A stretch of 64,000 nucleotides of DNA from DYCT01 sp051875715 (GCA_051875715.1 JBJEHD010000033.1:4785-68784); one strand, 5' to 3'. Positions 1 through 9,657 are shown, counted from the first letter of the stretch. Program-made: numbers and translations. The notes: generated by a model not told the origin, from the sequence alone.

Positions 1-24
1 GGTTAAAGGAGGACAAAAATCGTA

Positions 25-61
25 GAGGCAGTGCCCGAATCTTTCATTCCGGCACCACCTC
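25..61 (-). terminator. Hairpin downstream of tpiA
   Basis: Inverted repeat with arms GAGG..GTGCC.GAAT and ATTC.GGCAC..CCTC around a 5-base loop, 15 bases past the tpiA stop. Read on the minus strand it is followed by ATTTTTGT, a short U tract, so it probably ends the tpiA transcript. Confidence 0.6.
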
Positions 62-75
62 TCCTTCTTGTTTGC

Positions 76-834
76 TTATTCGTTGAAGGCATCAATGATG
101 CCCTTGAAGTCGGCTACTTTCAGTGCAGCACCACCAATCAGGCCGCCATCCACATCGGGATTGGCGAACAGTTCCTTTGCATTGGTCGGTTTGCAGCTGC
201 CGCCATACAGGATGGACGTGTTGTCGGCCACTTCCGCACCATACTTGGCTGCCACCAGCGAACGGATGTATGCATGAATTTCCTGTGCCTGCTCCGGCGT
301 AGCCGTTTTACCCGTACCGATAGCCCACACCGGTTCGTAAGCCAGGATAATCTGGCCGAATTCTTCTGCCGTCAGGCCGAATACGGATTCCAGTTGAGCA
401 GCCACCACCTCGTTCTGCTTGTTTGCTTCACGCTCTTCCAGCACCTCGCCGATGCAGAAGATGACCTTCAGTCCGTTGGCCAAAGCCAGTTTCACCTTCT
501 CGGCCAGGATTTCCACCGTTTCGTGGTAATACGCACGGCGTTCGGAGTGTCCCAGGATGACATACTTGGCACCCGTCGAAGCCACCATGGCTGCCGACAC
601 CTCGCCCGTGTATGCGCCCGACACCTTGTCGGCACAGTTTTCCGCTCCCACGCCAATCTTGGCCGGATCAACCAGCGGAGTGACAGAAGCCAAGTGGATG
701 AAAGGCGTGCAAATCACCACGTCGCAATGCTGCGTTTCCGGCAGCAAGGCAGCGTTCAGTTCTTTTGCCAATTCAATGCCCTCCTGAAGGGTCTTGTTCA
801 TTTTCCAGTTACCTGCAACAATTTTCTTTCTCAT
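76..834 (-). CDS. tpiA: Triosephosphate isomerase
   Basis: Interconverts dihydroxyacetone phosphate and glyceraldehyde 3-phosphate in cytosolic glycolysis. The 252-residue protein has the full family signature: GNWKMNKT near the N-terminus (Asn9, Lys11), catalytic His96 in ILGHSERR, catalytic Glu167 in AYEPVW, flexible loop 6 (IGTGKTA) and the phosphate-binding YGGS at about 210-213. Length is normal. It lies 30 bases downstream of the DoxX-type gene on the same strand, so it is probably the last gene of an operon that starts at the M23 peptidase, and a hairpin follows it. Confidence 0.98.
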   Translation of the reverse strand: MRKKIVAGNWKMNKTLQEGIELAKELNAALLPETQHCDVVICTPFIHLASVTPLVDPAKIGVGAENCADKVSGAYTGEVSAAMVASTGAKYVILGHSERRAYYHETVEILAEKVKLALANGLKVIFCIGEVLEEREANKQNEVVAAQLESVFGLTAEEFGQIILAYEPVWAIGTGKTATPEQAQEIHAYIRSLVAAKYGAEVADNTSILYGGSCKPTNAKELFANPDVDGGLIGGAALKVADFKGIIDAFNE

Positions 835-864
835 TTTACTACTATTTTTATTGAAAAGGTTAAG

Positions 865-2157
865 TTATTTCTTCTCATCGGCAGAGGTTCTGCGCCTGCG
901 CACCAGCAGCAGATCCAGGCCTGCAATGGCCAGCATAGGCACCACGTACCACAGCAGCAGGGCGGCCAACGTATTCCACCAGGAGCCCGTATCCGGTTGT
1001 CCGACCTCTATTTCTTCCAAACGATCGTTCAGCATGTATTCATCGGGCAAATCATGGCTGCTCCACTTGCGATAGATGGTGCCATTCTTCATGAGCAGCA
1101 GCCCCGGATTGGAGCGGACAATGGTCTTCAGCGTGATGTCGTCGGTCAGGCAGAAAGGATATTCCGCACCCGTGCGGTCCTGCCACAAAGCAATCTCGTC
1201 CTCGCCGGAGGCTGTCAGACAATAGAAGCCATATCCGTTTTCCCGGCTGTAGTCGTACGCTTCGTTCACCAGGTCGATGTTGCTGTCGTCCGCCTCTTCC
1301 ACGCGATGCGCCACCAACAGGAAGGTGTAGCCCTCGTCGGACAGGATTTCGTCGGTCAGGTCTTCACCGTCATCGGCCCGTACGATGGAGAAATCGTGTA
1401 TGGGCGGTTCGTATCCTTTTTCTTTCAGCACACTGCGGGCGTCCACAAACGTCCACGTACTGTCCGGGTATTGGTCGAGCGTAAATTCCTTCCGCACACC
1501 GTCTTTTTCCATCAGGAAGACACTTTCGTACACAGACGGGCGCTTTCCCTCCGGAATCTGCATACCTTCCGGGATGTTGGCACCCACATGGTACGGACGG
1601 AAGTCGAATATCGGCAGATAATACAAGCAATAACTGATGACCCCCAGGATGAACGGAATGGTATAGACCGAAACCAGCCAAGCGGATTTGTCGCTCACCA
1701 AGCGGGAGGGCAGCCTGCGCCCCACGAACACGCTGACCGATGTCGCCAGCAGGAGTACGTTTTTCCAGAACGTGGCCCAATTGGAAAGGTGGACCGCATC
1801 GCCGAAACAGCCGCAGTCCGACACCGGATTGGCCACCGCCACATAGGCCGTGAAGGGAGTCAGCACACACATCAACAACAAGGCAGCCGACGGTGCTGCG
1901 TGGCGGCGAATCCCGAAGAGCAGGAAAACACCCAACGTAAACTCAAACGACGCCAGCAAAACAGAAAGCAGAAGGGGGACGAAATCGGGAATCCAGGCCA
2001 GGCAGTCGAGTGCCTGCACATAGTCCTCTATCTTGTATTGCGTGCCCAGTGGGTCGACACCTTTCACAAAGCCCGAAAAGATGAATGTCGCAGCCAATAT
2101 GAAACGGCAAAGCGTCACCCACACAGTCCAAACGATATGTAGTTTCTTATTCTCCAA
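865..2157 (-). CDS. DoxX/MauE-type membrane protein with C-terminal soluble region
   Basis: A 430-residue inner-membrane protein. Residues 1-150 have four hydrophobic segments of the DoxX/MauE type (FSGFVKGVDPLGT, then a CGCFGD motif near 115). A fifth membrane segment lies near 165-185, a soluble region at about 190-395, and a last membrane helix near 400 followed by a basic tail. The soluble part resembles a thioredoxin-like fold but has no clear CxxC. The track start is a TTG that overlaps the DUF1599 gene by 11 bases; a GTG slightly downstream is also possible. The function of this family, common next to tpiA in Bacteroides relatives, is not established. Confidence 0.8.
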   Translation of the reverse strand: MENKKLHIVWTVWVTLCRFILAATFIFSGFVKGVDPLGTQYKIEDYVQALDCLAWIPDFVPLLLSVLLASFEFTLGVFLLFGIRRHAAPSAALLLMCVLTPFTAYVAVANPVSDCGCFGDAVHLSNWATFWKNVLLLATSVSVFVGRRLPSRLVSDKSAWLVSVYTIPFILGVISYCLYYLPIFDFRPYHVGANIPEGMQIPEGKRPSVYESVFLMEKDGVRKEFTLDQYPDSTWTFVDARSVLKEKGYEPPIHDFSIVRADDGEDLTDEILSDEGYTFLLVAHRVEEADDSNIDLVNEAYDYSRENGYGFYCLTASGEDEIALWQDRTGAEYPFCLTDDITLKTIVRSNPGLLLMKNGTIYRKWSSHDLPDEYMLNDRLEEIEVGQPDTGSWWNTLAALLLWYVVPMLAIAGLDLLLVRRRRTSADEKK

Positions 2158-2722
2158 ACTCCAGTTTAATCAGCCCGAAGACGGCATAATTGATCATGTC
2201 CATGTAGTTTGCATCAATGCCCTCCGACACGACCGTCTGACCGTCCAGGCTTTCTATCTGCTTTGTGCGGTATATCTTCATCAAGATTAAGTCGGTATAC
2301 GAACTGATGCGCATGCTCCGCCAAGCTTCGTCATAATCGTGGTTTTTGGCCAGCATCAAGGTGAGCGCCTTTTTCGCATATTTGTCGTAATAGGCCAGCG
2401 CATCGTCCACTCCCATGTCGGCTTTGTCGGCATAACCCAGTTCCAACTGAATCAGGCCGATGATGCCGTAGTTGACAATACCGATGAACTCCGGGCGGAT
2501 TCCTTCGTCGACCATGCTGACACCCTTCACCTCGATACTCCGGATGCGGTTTGCTTTGATGAGGATCTGGTCGGTCAGGGAAGAAGGGCGCATGATGCGC
2601 CAGGCCGTCCCGTAGTCATGCAGTTTCTTGGCAAACAATTCCCGGCAGACGGCCACCACATGTTCGAACTGCCGAACCGTATCGGCACCTTTCGCCTGCC
2701 CTATTTCGTTCTCCTGTTTCAT
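2147..2722 (-). CDS. DUF1599 domain protein
   Basis: A 191-residue soluble protein of unknown function. It is an internal duplication: residues 33-94 (KLHDYGTAWRIMRPSSLTD, RIRSIE, NYGIIGLIQLE) are repeated at 126-188 (KNHDYDEAWRSMRISSYTD, RTKQIE, NYAVFGLIKLE). Conserved His-Asp-Tyr and Trp-Arg pairs in each half suggest a two-fold fold of the all-alpha nucleotide-hydrolase type, but this is inference. It lies 15 bases after the M23 peptidase gene and overlaps the next gene. Confidence 0.85.
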   Translation of the reverse strand: MKQENEIGQAKGADTVRQFEHVVAVCRELFAKKLHDYGTAWRIMRPSSLTDQILIKANRIRSIEVKGVSMVDEGIRPEFIGIVNYGIIGLIQLELGYADKADMGVDDALAYYDKYAKKALTLMLAKNHDYDEAWRSMRISSYTDLILMKIYRTKQIESLDGQTVVSEGIDANYMDMINYAVFGLIKLEFGE

Positions 2723-2737
2723 CGGGAAGTTTCTTCG

Positions 2738-3601
2738 TTAAGAACAGCGCAACACCTGTCCCGGATGCAAGGTCGACTTGGTCGTGATTCGGTTCAACTT
2801 GCACAACGTGCTGACCGACACGCCATGTTTGGCCGCAATCCGCGAGAGCGTATCGCCTTTTTTCACCTTGTAATATCTTGCCCCACCGGAAGTTCCGGCT
2901 GCACCGCTGCCATAGCGGCTGCGTTTCTTCGTAAAGAGATACGAGTCCGCCGTTACGTCCTGCTTGGTAAAGTCGAACAGAAGCGCGGGGTTGAGGGCGA
3001 TGCCCAGGAAGCGGGTTTCGAAATGCAGGTGCGAACCGGTGGATCGGCCCGTATTGCCACCCAACCCGATTACCTGTCCGGCCTTGACGGTTTCGTCCAC
3101 CGAAACCAACTGCTTCGACAAGTGTCCGTAGATGGTTTCCAAGCCATTGGTATGGCGAATCACGATGTATTTTCCGTATCCTTTCCGTTCGAAATTGACA
3201 ATGCGCACCTTGCCATCGAAGGCGGCCACAATCGTATCGCCCACGTTCACCTTCACGTCCAGTCCGTTGTGCATCCGATACCGGCGAGGGCCGTAGACGG
3301 AAGTGATGCGCGTGTTGGTGGTCGGCATGGCAAAACCCGTCAGGTCGATGCGGAACGAGTCGGGTATCTCCACCCCGTTGCCATAGACGTGTACGCGGTT
3401 CGTATCCCAGCCCGGATAGAGCGAAAAGGCGGAATATTTGGCTTCTTCGGCCTTGAGCTGACGTTGCAAAGCCAATGAATCCACGGCCTTCAACTTTCTA
3501 TCGATGGGTGCCTGACGTGCAATCAGGTCCTGCGCAGAAGCATTCACTCCCGCCAACAGCGCCATAGCCGCCAGTCCTGTTTTTATCCAATTCCAAGTCA
3601 T
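2738..3601 (-). CDS. M23 metallopeptidase with C-terminal LysM domain
   Basis: An exported murein hydrolase or hydrolase activator of the NlpD/EnvC type. I chose the ATG at 3601 because it gives a clean signal peptide (MTWNWIKTGLAAMALLAGVNASAQ); the longer frame adds a non-signal stretch. The M23 domain has the zinc motif HNGLD (His111, Asp115), His160 in YGHLSK, and His191/His193 in HLHFE. A LysM domain spans about 243-286 (YYKVKKGDTLSRIAAKHG). All catalytic residues are present, so it is probably an active endopeptidase. A TAnnTTTG box lies about 63 bases upstream. Confidence 0.93.
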   Translation of the reverse strand: MTWNWIKTGLAAMALLAGVNASAQDLIARQAPIDRKLKAVDSLALQRQLKAEEAKYSAFSLYPGWDTNRVHVYGNGVEIPDSFRIDLTGFAMPTTNTRITSVYGPRRYRMHNGLDVKVNVGDTIVAAFDGKVRIVNFERKGYGKYIVIRHTNGLETIYGHLSKQLVSVDETVKAGQVIGLGGNTGRSTGSHLHFETRFLGIALNPALLFDFTKQDVTADSYLFTKKRSRYGSGAAGTSGGARYYKVKKGDTLSRIAAKHGVSVSTLCKLNRITTKSTLHPGQVLRCS

Positions 3602-3663
3602 ATTGTCCTTCTGTTCTAATTCATGGTACTTCGGTCGGCGGTACATTCCCGCCAAAATTCCCC

Positions 3664-3671
3664 CAAAGGTA
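3664..3671 (-). promoter_or_regulatory. -7 box upstream of the M23/DUF1599/DoxX/tpiA operon
   Basis: TACCTTTG on the minus strand, a Bacteroidota TAnnTTTG box, in the 173-base gap after recG. No good -33 TTTG is seen at the usual spacing, so the call is tentative. Confidence 0.45.
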
Positions 3672-3774
3672 CGACTTTCTCCCATACCGCACCTCTTTTT
3701 TTCCTTCTTTTTTCAGAAAACGTGAACTTTTCGTTCTGTTTCCGGTTCTCACGCCGTCTTCCCGTCTGCTTCGC

Positions 3775-5874
3775 CTAACTGATGGAGGCCCAATCCACGC
3801 TTGATTTCCGCAGGCGCCGCAACTGCTCCCACAGCACCCGGTATTCCGGCTTCTCCTGCCAGCGGTCGTCGTCGACAACTTCCTGGGCCACCTGGCGGAC
3901 GTATCCCAGCAGCTGCCCGTCGCGTGCGATGTCGGCTATTTTCAGGTCGAAGGCCACTCCGCTTTGCTGTGTTCCTTCCAGGTCTCCGGGTCCCCGCATC
4001 TTCAGGTCGGCCTCGGCTATCTCGAACCCGTCGTTCGTATCCACCATGATCTGCATCCGCCTCCTGGTGTCTTCGGCCAGTTTGTAAGAGGTCACCAGGA
4101 TGCAATAGGACTGGTCGGCACCCCGTCCCACCCGTCCGCGCAGCTGATGCAATTGCGACAGGCCGAAACGCTCGGCATTCTCTATCACCATGACCGAAGC
4201 GTTGGGGACGTTCACTCCCACCTCAATCACCGTCGTAGCCACCATGATTTGCGTCTCGCCACGTACGAAGCGTCCCATTTCCGCCTCCTTCTCGGCCGCC
4301 TTCATGCGTCCGTGCACCTTGCTGAGCGCAAGGTCGGGAAAGGCCTCACGCACATGTTCGTACCCTTCCTCCAGATTCTTCAGGTCGATTTTTTCGCTTT
4401 CCTGTATCAGCGGATAGACGATGTAGGCCTGCCTGCCCTTGTCGATTTCCTGCCGGAGGAAGGCGTAGAGGCTCTCGCGCCGGTTGTCAAACTGATGGCG
4501 GGTCACCACCGGCTTACGTCCAGGAGGTAGTTCGTCGATGACGGACACGTCGAGGTCGCCATACAGCGTCATGGCCAGCGTGCGGGGGATGGGCGTGGCC
4601 GTCATCACCAGCACATGGGGCGGATTGGTGTTTTTACTCCACAACTTGGCCCGCTGCGCCACGCCGAAGCGGTGCTGCTCGTCAATCACCACGAAGCCCA
4701 GCGAGGCAAACGCCACCGTGTCCTCGATGACCGCATGGGTGCCTATCAGGATTTGCACGTCGCCGGTAAGCAGGCCCGCAAGCACCTCCTCGCGTTTTTT
4801 CCCCTTCACCGAGCCGGTGAGCAGCGCGACGCGCACGTCCATCCCGTAGAGCAACTGCCGGATGGTGTCGAAATGCTGACCGGCCAGAATTTCCGTCGGG
4901 GCCATCAGGCAGGCCTGATAGCCGTTGTCCAAAGCGATGAGCATGCTCATGAGGGCCACCAGCGTCTTGCCGCTGCCGACGTCGCCCTGCAGCAGGCGGT
5001 TCATCTGCCTTCCGCTTCCCATGTCGGCCCGGATTTCCTTCAGCACGCGTTTCTGCGCCCCGGTCAGTGCGAACGGCAGGTTCTGCTCGTAGAACGTGCG
5101 AAACACGTCCCCCACCCGGGCAAAGCGGAAACCCTGGTAGCGGGCCTGCCGGTCGCGGCTGTAGCGGAGGATGTTCAGTTGCACGTAGAACAGTTCCTCG
5201 AACTTCAGCCGCAACTGTGCCTTGCGGAGCAGTTCGGGGCTTCCCGGGAAATGGATGTTGCGGAGTGCCTCGTCCAGCGGCATCAGGTGGTGCCGTTCCA
5301 CTATCTGTCGGCTCAGCGTCTCCTCCATCGGATGCGTCAGCCGGGCAAACAGGTTCGTCATGAGTTTCTCGATGGCGTGGGAGTTCAGCGAAGCACGCTT
5401 CATGCGTTCCGTGGTGTTGTAGAAGGGCTGCAGGCCCATGGCGGACAATGTCAGTTCCGCTGCGGGGTCGACATCGGGGTGGGCGATGTTGACGCGTCCG
5501 CCAAACATCGTCGGCTTGCCAAACACCACGTATTCTTCCTGCGTCTTCAGGCGGGTCGTCACATACTTGATGCCCTGGAACCACACCAGGTCCACCACGC
5601 CCGTCCCATCGGAGAAATGGGCCACCAACCGGCGGCCGCGTCCCTCGCCCACGGCCTCGAAACTCAGGATGCGCCCCTTCAGCTGGATGTAGGGCATATT
5701 ACCGTCTATCTCGTGGATGTAGTACAAACGGCTGCGGTCCACGTACTTGTAGGGGAAATAGTACAAGAGGTCGTGCAAGGAACGAATGTGCAGTTCCTTG
5801 TCGAGCAGGGCGGCCCGCTGCGGCCCCACGCCCGGCAGGTAGGTGATGTCTTGTGAACGGAGGTCGAACATCAT
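3775..5874 (-). CDS. recG: ATP-dependent DNA helicase RecG
   Basis: Remodels stalled replication forks and branch-migrates Holliday junctions. The 699-residue protein has an N-terminal wedge/OB region (about 1-260, LPGVGPQRAALL at 13-24), Walker A GDVGSGKT at 297-304, DEQH box at 398-401, a TATPIPRT motif and the helicase C domain ending in QLRGRVGRG, then the RecG C-terminal TRG-type region. Length is typical. Its start overlaps the ispD stop as ATGA (5871-5874), so translation of the two is probably coupled. Confidence 0.97.
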   Translation of the reverse strand: MMFDLRSQDITYLPGVGPQRAALLDKELHIRSLHDLLYYFPYKYVDRSRLYYIHEIDGNMPYIQLKGRILSFEAVGEGRGRRLVAHFSDGTGVVDLVWFQGIKYVTTRLKTQEEYVVFGKPTMFGGRVNIAHPDVDPAAELTLSAMGLQPFYNTTERMKRASLNSHAIEKLMTNLFARLTHPMEETLSRQIVERHHLMPLDEALRNIHFPGSPELLRKAQLRLKFEELFYVQLNILRYSRDRQARYQGFRFARVGDVFRTFYEQNLPFALTGAQKRVLKEIRADMGSGRQMNRLLQGDVGSGKTLVALMSMLIALDNGYQACLMAPTEILAGQHFDTIRQLLYGMDVRVALLTGSVKGKKREEVLAGLLTGDVQILIGTHAVIEDTVAFASLGFVVIDEQHRFGVAQRAKLWSKNTNPPHVLVMTATPIPRTLAMTLYGDLDVSVIDELPPGRKPVVTRHQFDNRRESLYAFLRQEIDKGRQAYIVYPLIQESEKIDLKNLEEGYEHVREAFPDLALSKVHGRMKAAEKEAEMGRFVRGETQIMVATTVIEVGVNVPNASVMVIENAERFGLSQLHQLRGRVGRGADQSYCILVTSYKLAEDTRRRMQIMVDTNDGFEIAEADLKMRGPGDLEGTQQSGVAFDLKIADIARDGQLLGYVRQVAQEVVDDDRWQEKPEYRVLWEQLRRLRKSSVDWASIS

Positions 5875-6518
5875 AGCAATGCCTGGGCTATCTTCAGGTC
5901 AAAAGGCGTAGTCAGTTTGATGTTTTCACGGTTCCCCTCCACTTGGCGCACCGTCGCTCCCATCGCCTCCACCACCGAAGCGTCGTCGGTGAAGGCCGGA
6001 CTGTAGGGTGCCTGGTACGCCTGCTTCAGCAGCGGAACCTGAAATACCTGAGGCGTTTGCACCAGACAGTACTCATCACGGCTGACGGTGCGTCCCAAAT
6101 GGCGCAATGTCTCCACTACGCCGACCACCGGGACCGCCGCACCGCCGTCGGCTGCTTCGGCATAAAGGCGGTCGATTACCTCGGCCGACACGAACGGCCG
6201 AACGCCGTCGTGCACGCCCACCAGGCCTTCGTCGCCTACGAGGGCCAACCCGTTCTTCACCGAGTGGAAACGGGTCTCGCCGCCGTCGGCCACCCGATGG
6301 GGCACTGCGAAGCCGTATTCCCGGCACAACGCGCGCCAGTAGTCCTGCTGGGCCGCAGGCAGCACCAGCACGATGTCCATCTGCGGGTCGTAGCGGTGGA
6401 ACACGTCGAGCGTACGCATCAGCACCGGCCGTCCGCCCACCGGCAGGAACTGCTTCGGCACTTCGCCTCCCATGCGCAGTCCCTTTCCTCCGGCCACTAT
6501 CAGCACATATTTCTTCAT
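5871..6518 (-). CDS. ispD: 2-C-methyl-D-erythritol 4-phosphate cytidylyltransferase
   Basis: Transfers CMP to MEP in the non-mevalonate isoprenoid pathway. The 215-residue form starts at the ATG at 6518 (MKKYVLIVAGGKGLRMGG); the longer frame has no homology-like sequence. The glycine-rich nucleotide loop is at 9-18, followed by KQFLPVGGRPVLMRTL. GVHDGVRPFVS, PVVGVVET and the C-terminal FTDDASVVEAMG and NIKLTTPFDLKIAQALL are all typical. The gene overlaps recG by four bases. Confidence 0.96.
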   Translation of the reverse strand: MKKYVLIVAGGKGLRMGGEVPKQFLPVGGRPVLMRTLDVFHRYDPQMDIVLVLPAAQQDYWRALCREYGFAVPHRVADGGETRFHSVKNGLALVGDEGLVGVHDGVRPFVSAEVIDRLYAEAADGGAAVPVVGVVETLRHLGRTVSRDEYCLVQTPQVFQVPLLKQAYQAPYSPAFTDDASVVEAMGATVRQVEGNRENIKLTTPFDLKIAQALL

Positions 6519-6535
6519 GCTGCGTTCTCCTTCTC

Positions 6536-7087
6536 TTAACGGGCCATCATGCCGGAACGAATTTCTTCCGCTTTCTCCTTGCCGCACCAGTATTCCAGCA
6601 GGGCGAACGCAAACGGCAGCGCCGCACCGGGGCCGTTGCCCGTGATGAAGCGTCCGTCCTGTTCCACCTGCGCCGCCGTATAGACGGCGCCTTGCAGATA
6701 CGACTCGAATCCCGGATAGCAGGTGGCACGGCGTCCCTTCAGCAAACCCAGACCTCCCAACACGTAGGGGGCTGCGCAGATGGCCGCCATCGGGAGTTCA
6801 GCCTCGTCCGCCTTCAGCAGCAAGGCACGCAGGCCTTCGTGTTCGTTCAGGACTTGTGCACCCGGCGACATGCCTCCGGGCAACACCAGCATCGCCGCAT
6901 CGGCGTACGTCAGTTCTTCAAACCGGGCATCGCACCCCACCGTCACTCCGTGGGCACTTCGCACCGTCGTCGTTCCGTTCACCGACACCATTTTCACTTC
7001 CAGTCCGCCCCGGCGGAGCACATCGACCGTGGCAAGGGCTTCGATGTCCTCGAACCCGTCGGCCATAAATACGTAAATCGTTCCCAT
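6536..7087 (-). CDS. DJ-1/PfpI family protein
   Basis: A 183-residue cytosolic protein of the DJ-1/ThiJ/YajL group. I place the start at the ATG at 7087 (MGTIYVFMADGFEDIE). Visible features are Glu13 and the nucleophile-elbow Cys104 in AAICAAPYVLGG, and FITGNGPGAALPFAFALLEYW near the C-terminus. Family members act as glyoxalases, deglycase-like repair enzymes or oxidative-stress chaperones; the sequence does not decide which. It lies 17 bases upstream of ispD and has its own likely promoter at 7187-7218. Confidence 0.93.
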   Translation of the reverse strand: MGTIYVFMADGFEDIEALATVDVLRRGGLEVKMVSVNGTTTVRSAHGVTVGCDARFEELTYADAAMLVLPGGMSPGAQVLNEHEGLRALLLKADEAELPMAAICAAPYVLGGLGLLKGRRATCYPGFESYLQGAVYTAAQVEQDGRFITGNGPGAALPFAFALLEYWCGKEKAEEIRSGMMAR

Positions 7088-7186
7088 AGTCTTTTCCTTA
7101 TATATATAATATGTATATGCACCGGCATCCCTCCGTGCTGCGCCCGCCCGCTTTCGAAGCGGAAGGGCCCGGATCTGCCGCGCCTC

Positions 7187-7218
7187 CAAAAATACGGATT
7201 CCGATTGGAATGTGCAAA
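7187..7218 (-). promoter_or_regulatory. Bacteroidota-type promoter for the DJ-1/ispD/recG operon
   Basis: Minus-strand TTTG (7215-7218) and TATTTTTG (7187-7194) are separated by 20 bases, matching TTTG-N19-21-TAnnTTTG. The leader before the ATG at 7087 would be about 95 bases. Confidence 0.6.
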
Positions 7219-7367
7219 TCCCCCAAACACCGATTCGCGGCAAGGGTTCCTCCAGCCCGACGCCGGAACACATCGGCCATCTGTGTCGTATGCGGCAGGA
7301 CCGGGCCGCGCCACATAAGGCAAAAAAGCGTATCTTTGTCCGCACATAACCCTCAAACAACGTAACG

Positions 7368-9593
7368 ATGAAAACCTATGCAAAGACGGCCCTGGCCGCC
7401 ATGGCGGCAGGCATCATCCTGGCCTGCTCCGACACCACCGAACCGGACACGCCCCAACCGACGACATACGATGTGAGCGGCAAGGTGGAGAAAGGCCCCT
7501 TCGTAAGCGGCTCCACCATCACCATCCAGCCCCTGGACGGCCGGCTGCAGACACTGGGCAGCCTGTACAGCACCACCATCGACGACAATGCGGGAGCGTT
7601 CTCCTTCGGCAACAAGACCTTTGGCACTCCCTATGCCGAACTGATGGCCACGGGCTATTTCTTCAACGAGGTGGAAGGCGACCTGTCCGGCGGCACGCTG
7701 GTGCTCCGCGCACTGGTGGACCTGGCCGACCGCAGCACCGTGAACGTGAACATCCTTACGCACCTGAAATACGCCCGCATCCGTCATCTGGTGGACGGCG
7801 GAACGCCGTTTGCCAAGGCCAACACCCAGGCCCAGCAGGAACTGCTCGCGGCCTTCGGGTTGCAACGGTATGCCGCCCACGACGCGGCCGGCTTCTCCAT
7901 CGCCAGCGGGACCGACGAAGCCGCTGCCCTGATTGCCGTCTCGTCGTTACTGCTGGAGGGACGCTCCGAAGGCGCACTGACCGAATATCTGGCCTCGCTG
8001 AGCGCCGAGTTCGCCGCCGGAGGTGTCTTCTCCGACAAGACCAAGGCGCAGTTCCGCCACGACCGGCAGGCCCTGCTGCCCCGCCTGGCCGACATCGGCG
8101 ACCACATCGTCCGCCGCTATGCCGACCTCGGAAGCGAAGTAACGGTGAAGGACCTCTTCGGCTTCTTCGACTGGGACGACGACGGAACGGCCGGCAACGA
8201 GACGCTGCAGGAAGGGCAGCGCGTCGTGCTCGAGCAGGAGTCCCTCCGCGTGCCGAAAGAAGGAGGCACGTTCGCCCTGACGGTCGAAACGCCCATCCCG
8301 CTTTACACCGCCCCGCCCGCCGAAACCGACCAACCCACGTCCAGCATCACACCCGAGCAGACCTTCAGCAGTCTCTACGCAGGAGACCTCGACGAGAAGT
8401 CGGCCTCCGTAGACGTCCGCCTGTCAGGCAACCGGCTCACCATCAGCGTAGGCCCGGCCGCACGGCGCGACGAGGAAAGCACCGACATCAGCCTCTACGA
8501 CTACCGGGGCCAGGTGGTGGCCCGCGTCGTCCTCCACATCGAGGGGAACCCCGACCTGCCCCTCCCGGCCGTCGGTTTAGGCACAGACGCCCAGGCCTTC
8601 GTCGCCGGCATCGCCTCCCAACTGGGCAAGGGCTATGCCCAATTCAACCTCGCCGAACAATTCTACGCCTACAACGCCCTCATCCACCAACTGCCGCTCG
8701 ACACACACGACGGCAACGTAGCCAACGCATGGAGCAGCTTCTTCCAGGCCAACAACCGGTTGCTCCTCCTCCGCCGGCAGGACGAGCAGCAGCGCAACCT
8801 CTTCGCCGCACCCACCGACGTGCTCTATGCCATCTACTACCACACCCTCACGGCCGCATGGGGCGACGTCCCCTATAGTTACGGCCGCCCCTGGGAAGGG
8901 CAAACCAGCATCCCACGCACCGACCAGGCCGCCATCCGCGACGACCTGAAGCAGCGGCTGTCGGCCGCCATCGACCAGTTGGAAGAGAAGCGAAACAACT
9001 GTACCGGCACCGTCGACGACCTCTTCTTCGTGTCGAAAGACGTAGCCCGCATCGTCCTGGCCAACCTCTACCTCTACGAAGGACAATGGGAGCAGGCCTA
9101 TCCGCTGCTGACCCAGGTGCGCACCAACGGCTACTACCCCCTGGACGGCACAAGCGAATACCTGGAGGCAGAAGCCACCACACGGGCCACACAACCCACC
9201 GGCGTCATCTTCGGCCTCTACACGGACGTGCGCCAGACCCGGGCCCAGGTCGTCATCCGCACGCCCGCGTTCATGCCGCTGCAGTCCATCACCGACGTTT
9301 ACCTTTCGGAAGCGGAATGCGCCTACCGCACCAACCACCCCGACGAAGCCACCCGTCTGCTGGCCGACGTGGCTGCCGCCAAAGGCATCAGCCTGCCCGA
9401 GGGCGACCTCCTGCAAGGCATTCTGGAGGCCCGCAAGCAACTGCTCCTGTACAATGGTGGCTACCTGGCCTTCCTCAAGCGAAACGGACTGGCCGAGAGC
9501 GAGTGCGACTTGGAACCTTACCAGTTGCTCCTGCCCATCCCCTCAAGCGAGTGCGCCCTCAACCCGGCCATGACACAGAATCCGGGCTACTGA
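7368..9593 (+). CDS. Multidomain lipoprotein with SusD-like C-terminal region
   Basis: A 741-residue probable outer-membrane lipoprotein (lipobox IILAC, Cys20). Three parts are visible. Residues about 35-200 start with the VSGKVEKGPFVSGSTI pattern seen at the N-terminus of many Bacteroides lipoproteins. Residues about 280-395 look like a BACON-type beta-sandwich (VPKEGGTFALTVE). Residues about 405-741 look like a RagB/SusD helical domain (AIYYHTLTAAWGDVPYS, DVARIVLANLYLYEGQWEQAYPLL, DVYLSEAECAYRTN). There is no SusC-type receptor next to it. The SusD assignment is from motif-like similarity, and the substrate is unknown. A TATCTTTG box lies at 7331-7338. Confidence 0.75.
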   Translation: MKTYAKTALAAMAAGIILACSDTTEPDTPQPTTYDVSGKVEKGPFVSGSTITIQPLDGRLQTLGSLYSTTIDDNAGAFSFGNKTFGTPYAELMATGYFFNEVEGDLSGGTLVLRALVDLADRSTVNVNILTHLKYARIRHLVDGGTPFAKANTQAQQELLAAFGLQRYAAHDAAGFSIASGTDEAAALIAVSSLLLEGRSEGALTEYLASLSAEFAAGGVFSDKTKAQFRHDRQALLPRLADIGDHIVRRYADLGSEVTVKDLFGFFDWDDDGTAGNETLQEGQRVVLEQESLRVPKEGGTFALTVETPIPLYTAPPAETDQPTSSITPEQTFSSLYAGDLDEKSASVDVRLSGNRLTISVGPAARRDEESTDISLYDYRGQVVARVVLHIEGNPDLPLPAVGLGTDAQAFVAGIASQLGKGYAQFNLAEQFYAYNALIHQLPLDTHDGNVANAWSSFFQANNRLLLLRRQDEQQRNLFAAPTDVLYAIYYHTLTAAWGDVPYSYGRPWEGQTSIPRTDQAAIRDDLKQRLSAAIDQLEEKRNNCTGTVDDLFFVSKDVARIVLANLYLYEGQWEQAYPLLTQVRTNGYYPLDGTSEYLEAEATTRATQPTGVIFGLYTDVRQTRAQVVIRTPAFMPLQSITDVYLSEAECAYRTNHPDEATRLLADVAAAKGISLPEGDLLQGILEARKQLLLYNGGYLAFLKRNGLAESECDLEPYQLLLPIPSSECALNPAMTQNPGY

Positions 9594-9657
9594 GACACGG
9601 CCCGTCCAAGGCGGCAAGCGCGCACACACATCGCTGCGCGACCATGCAAATTCTATA

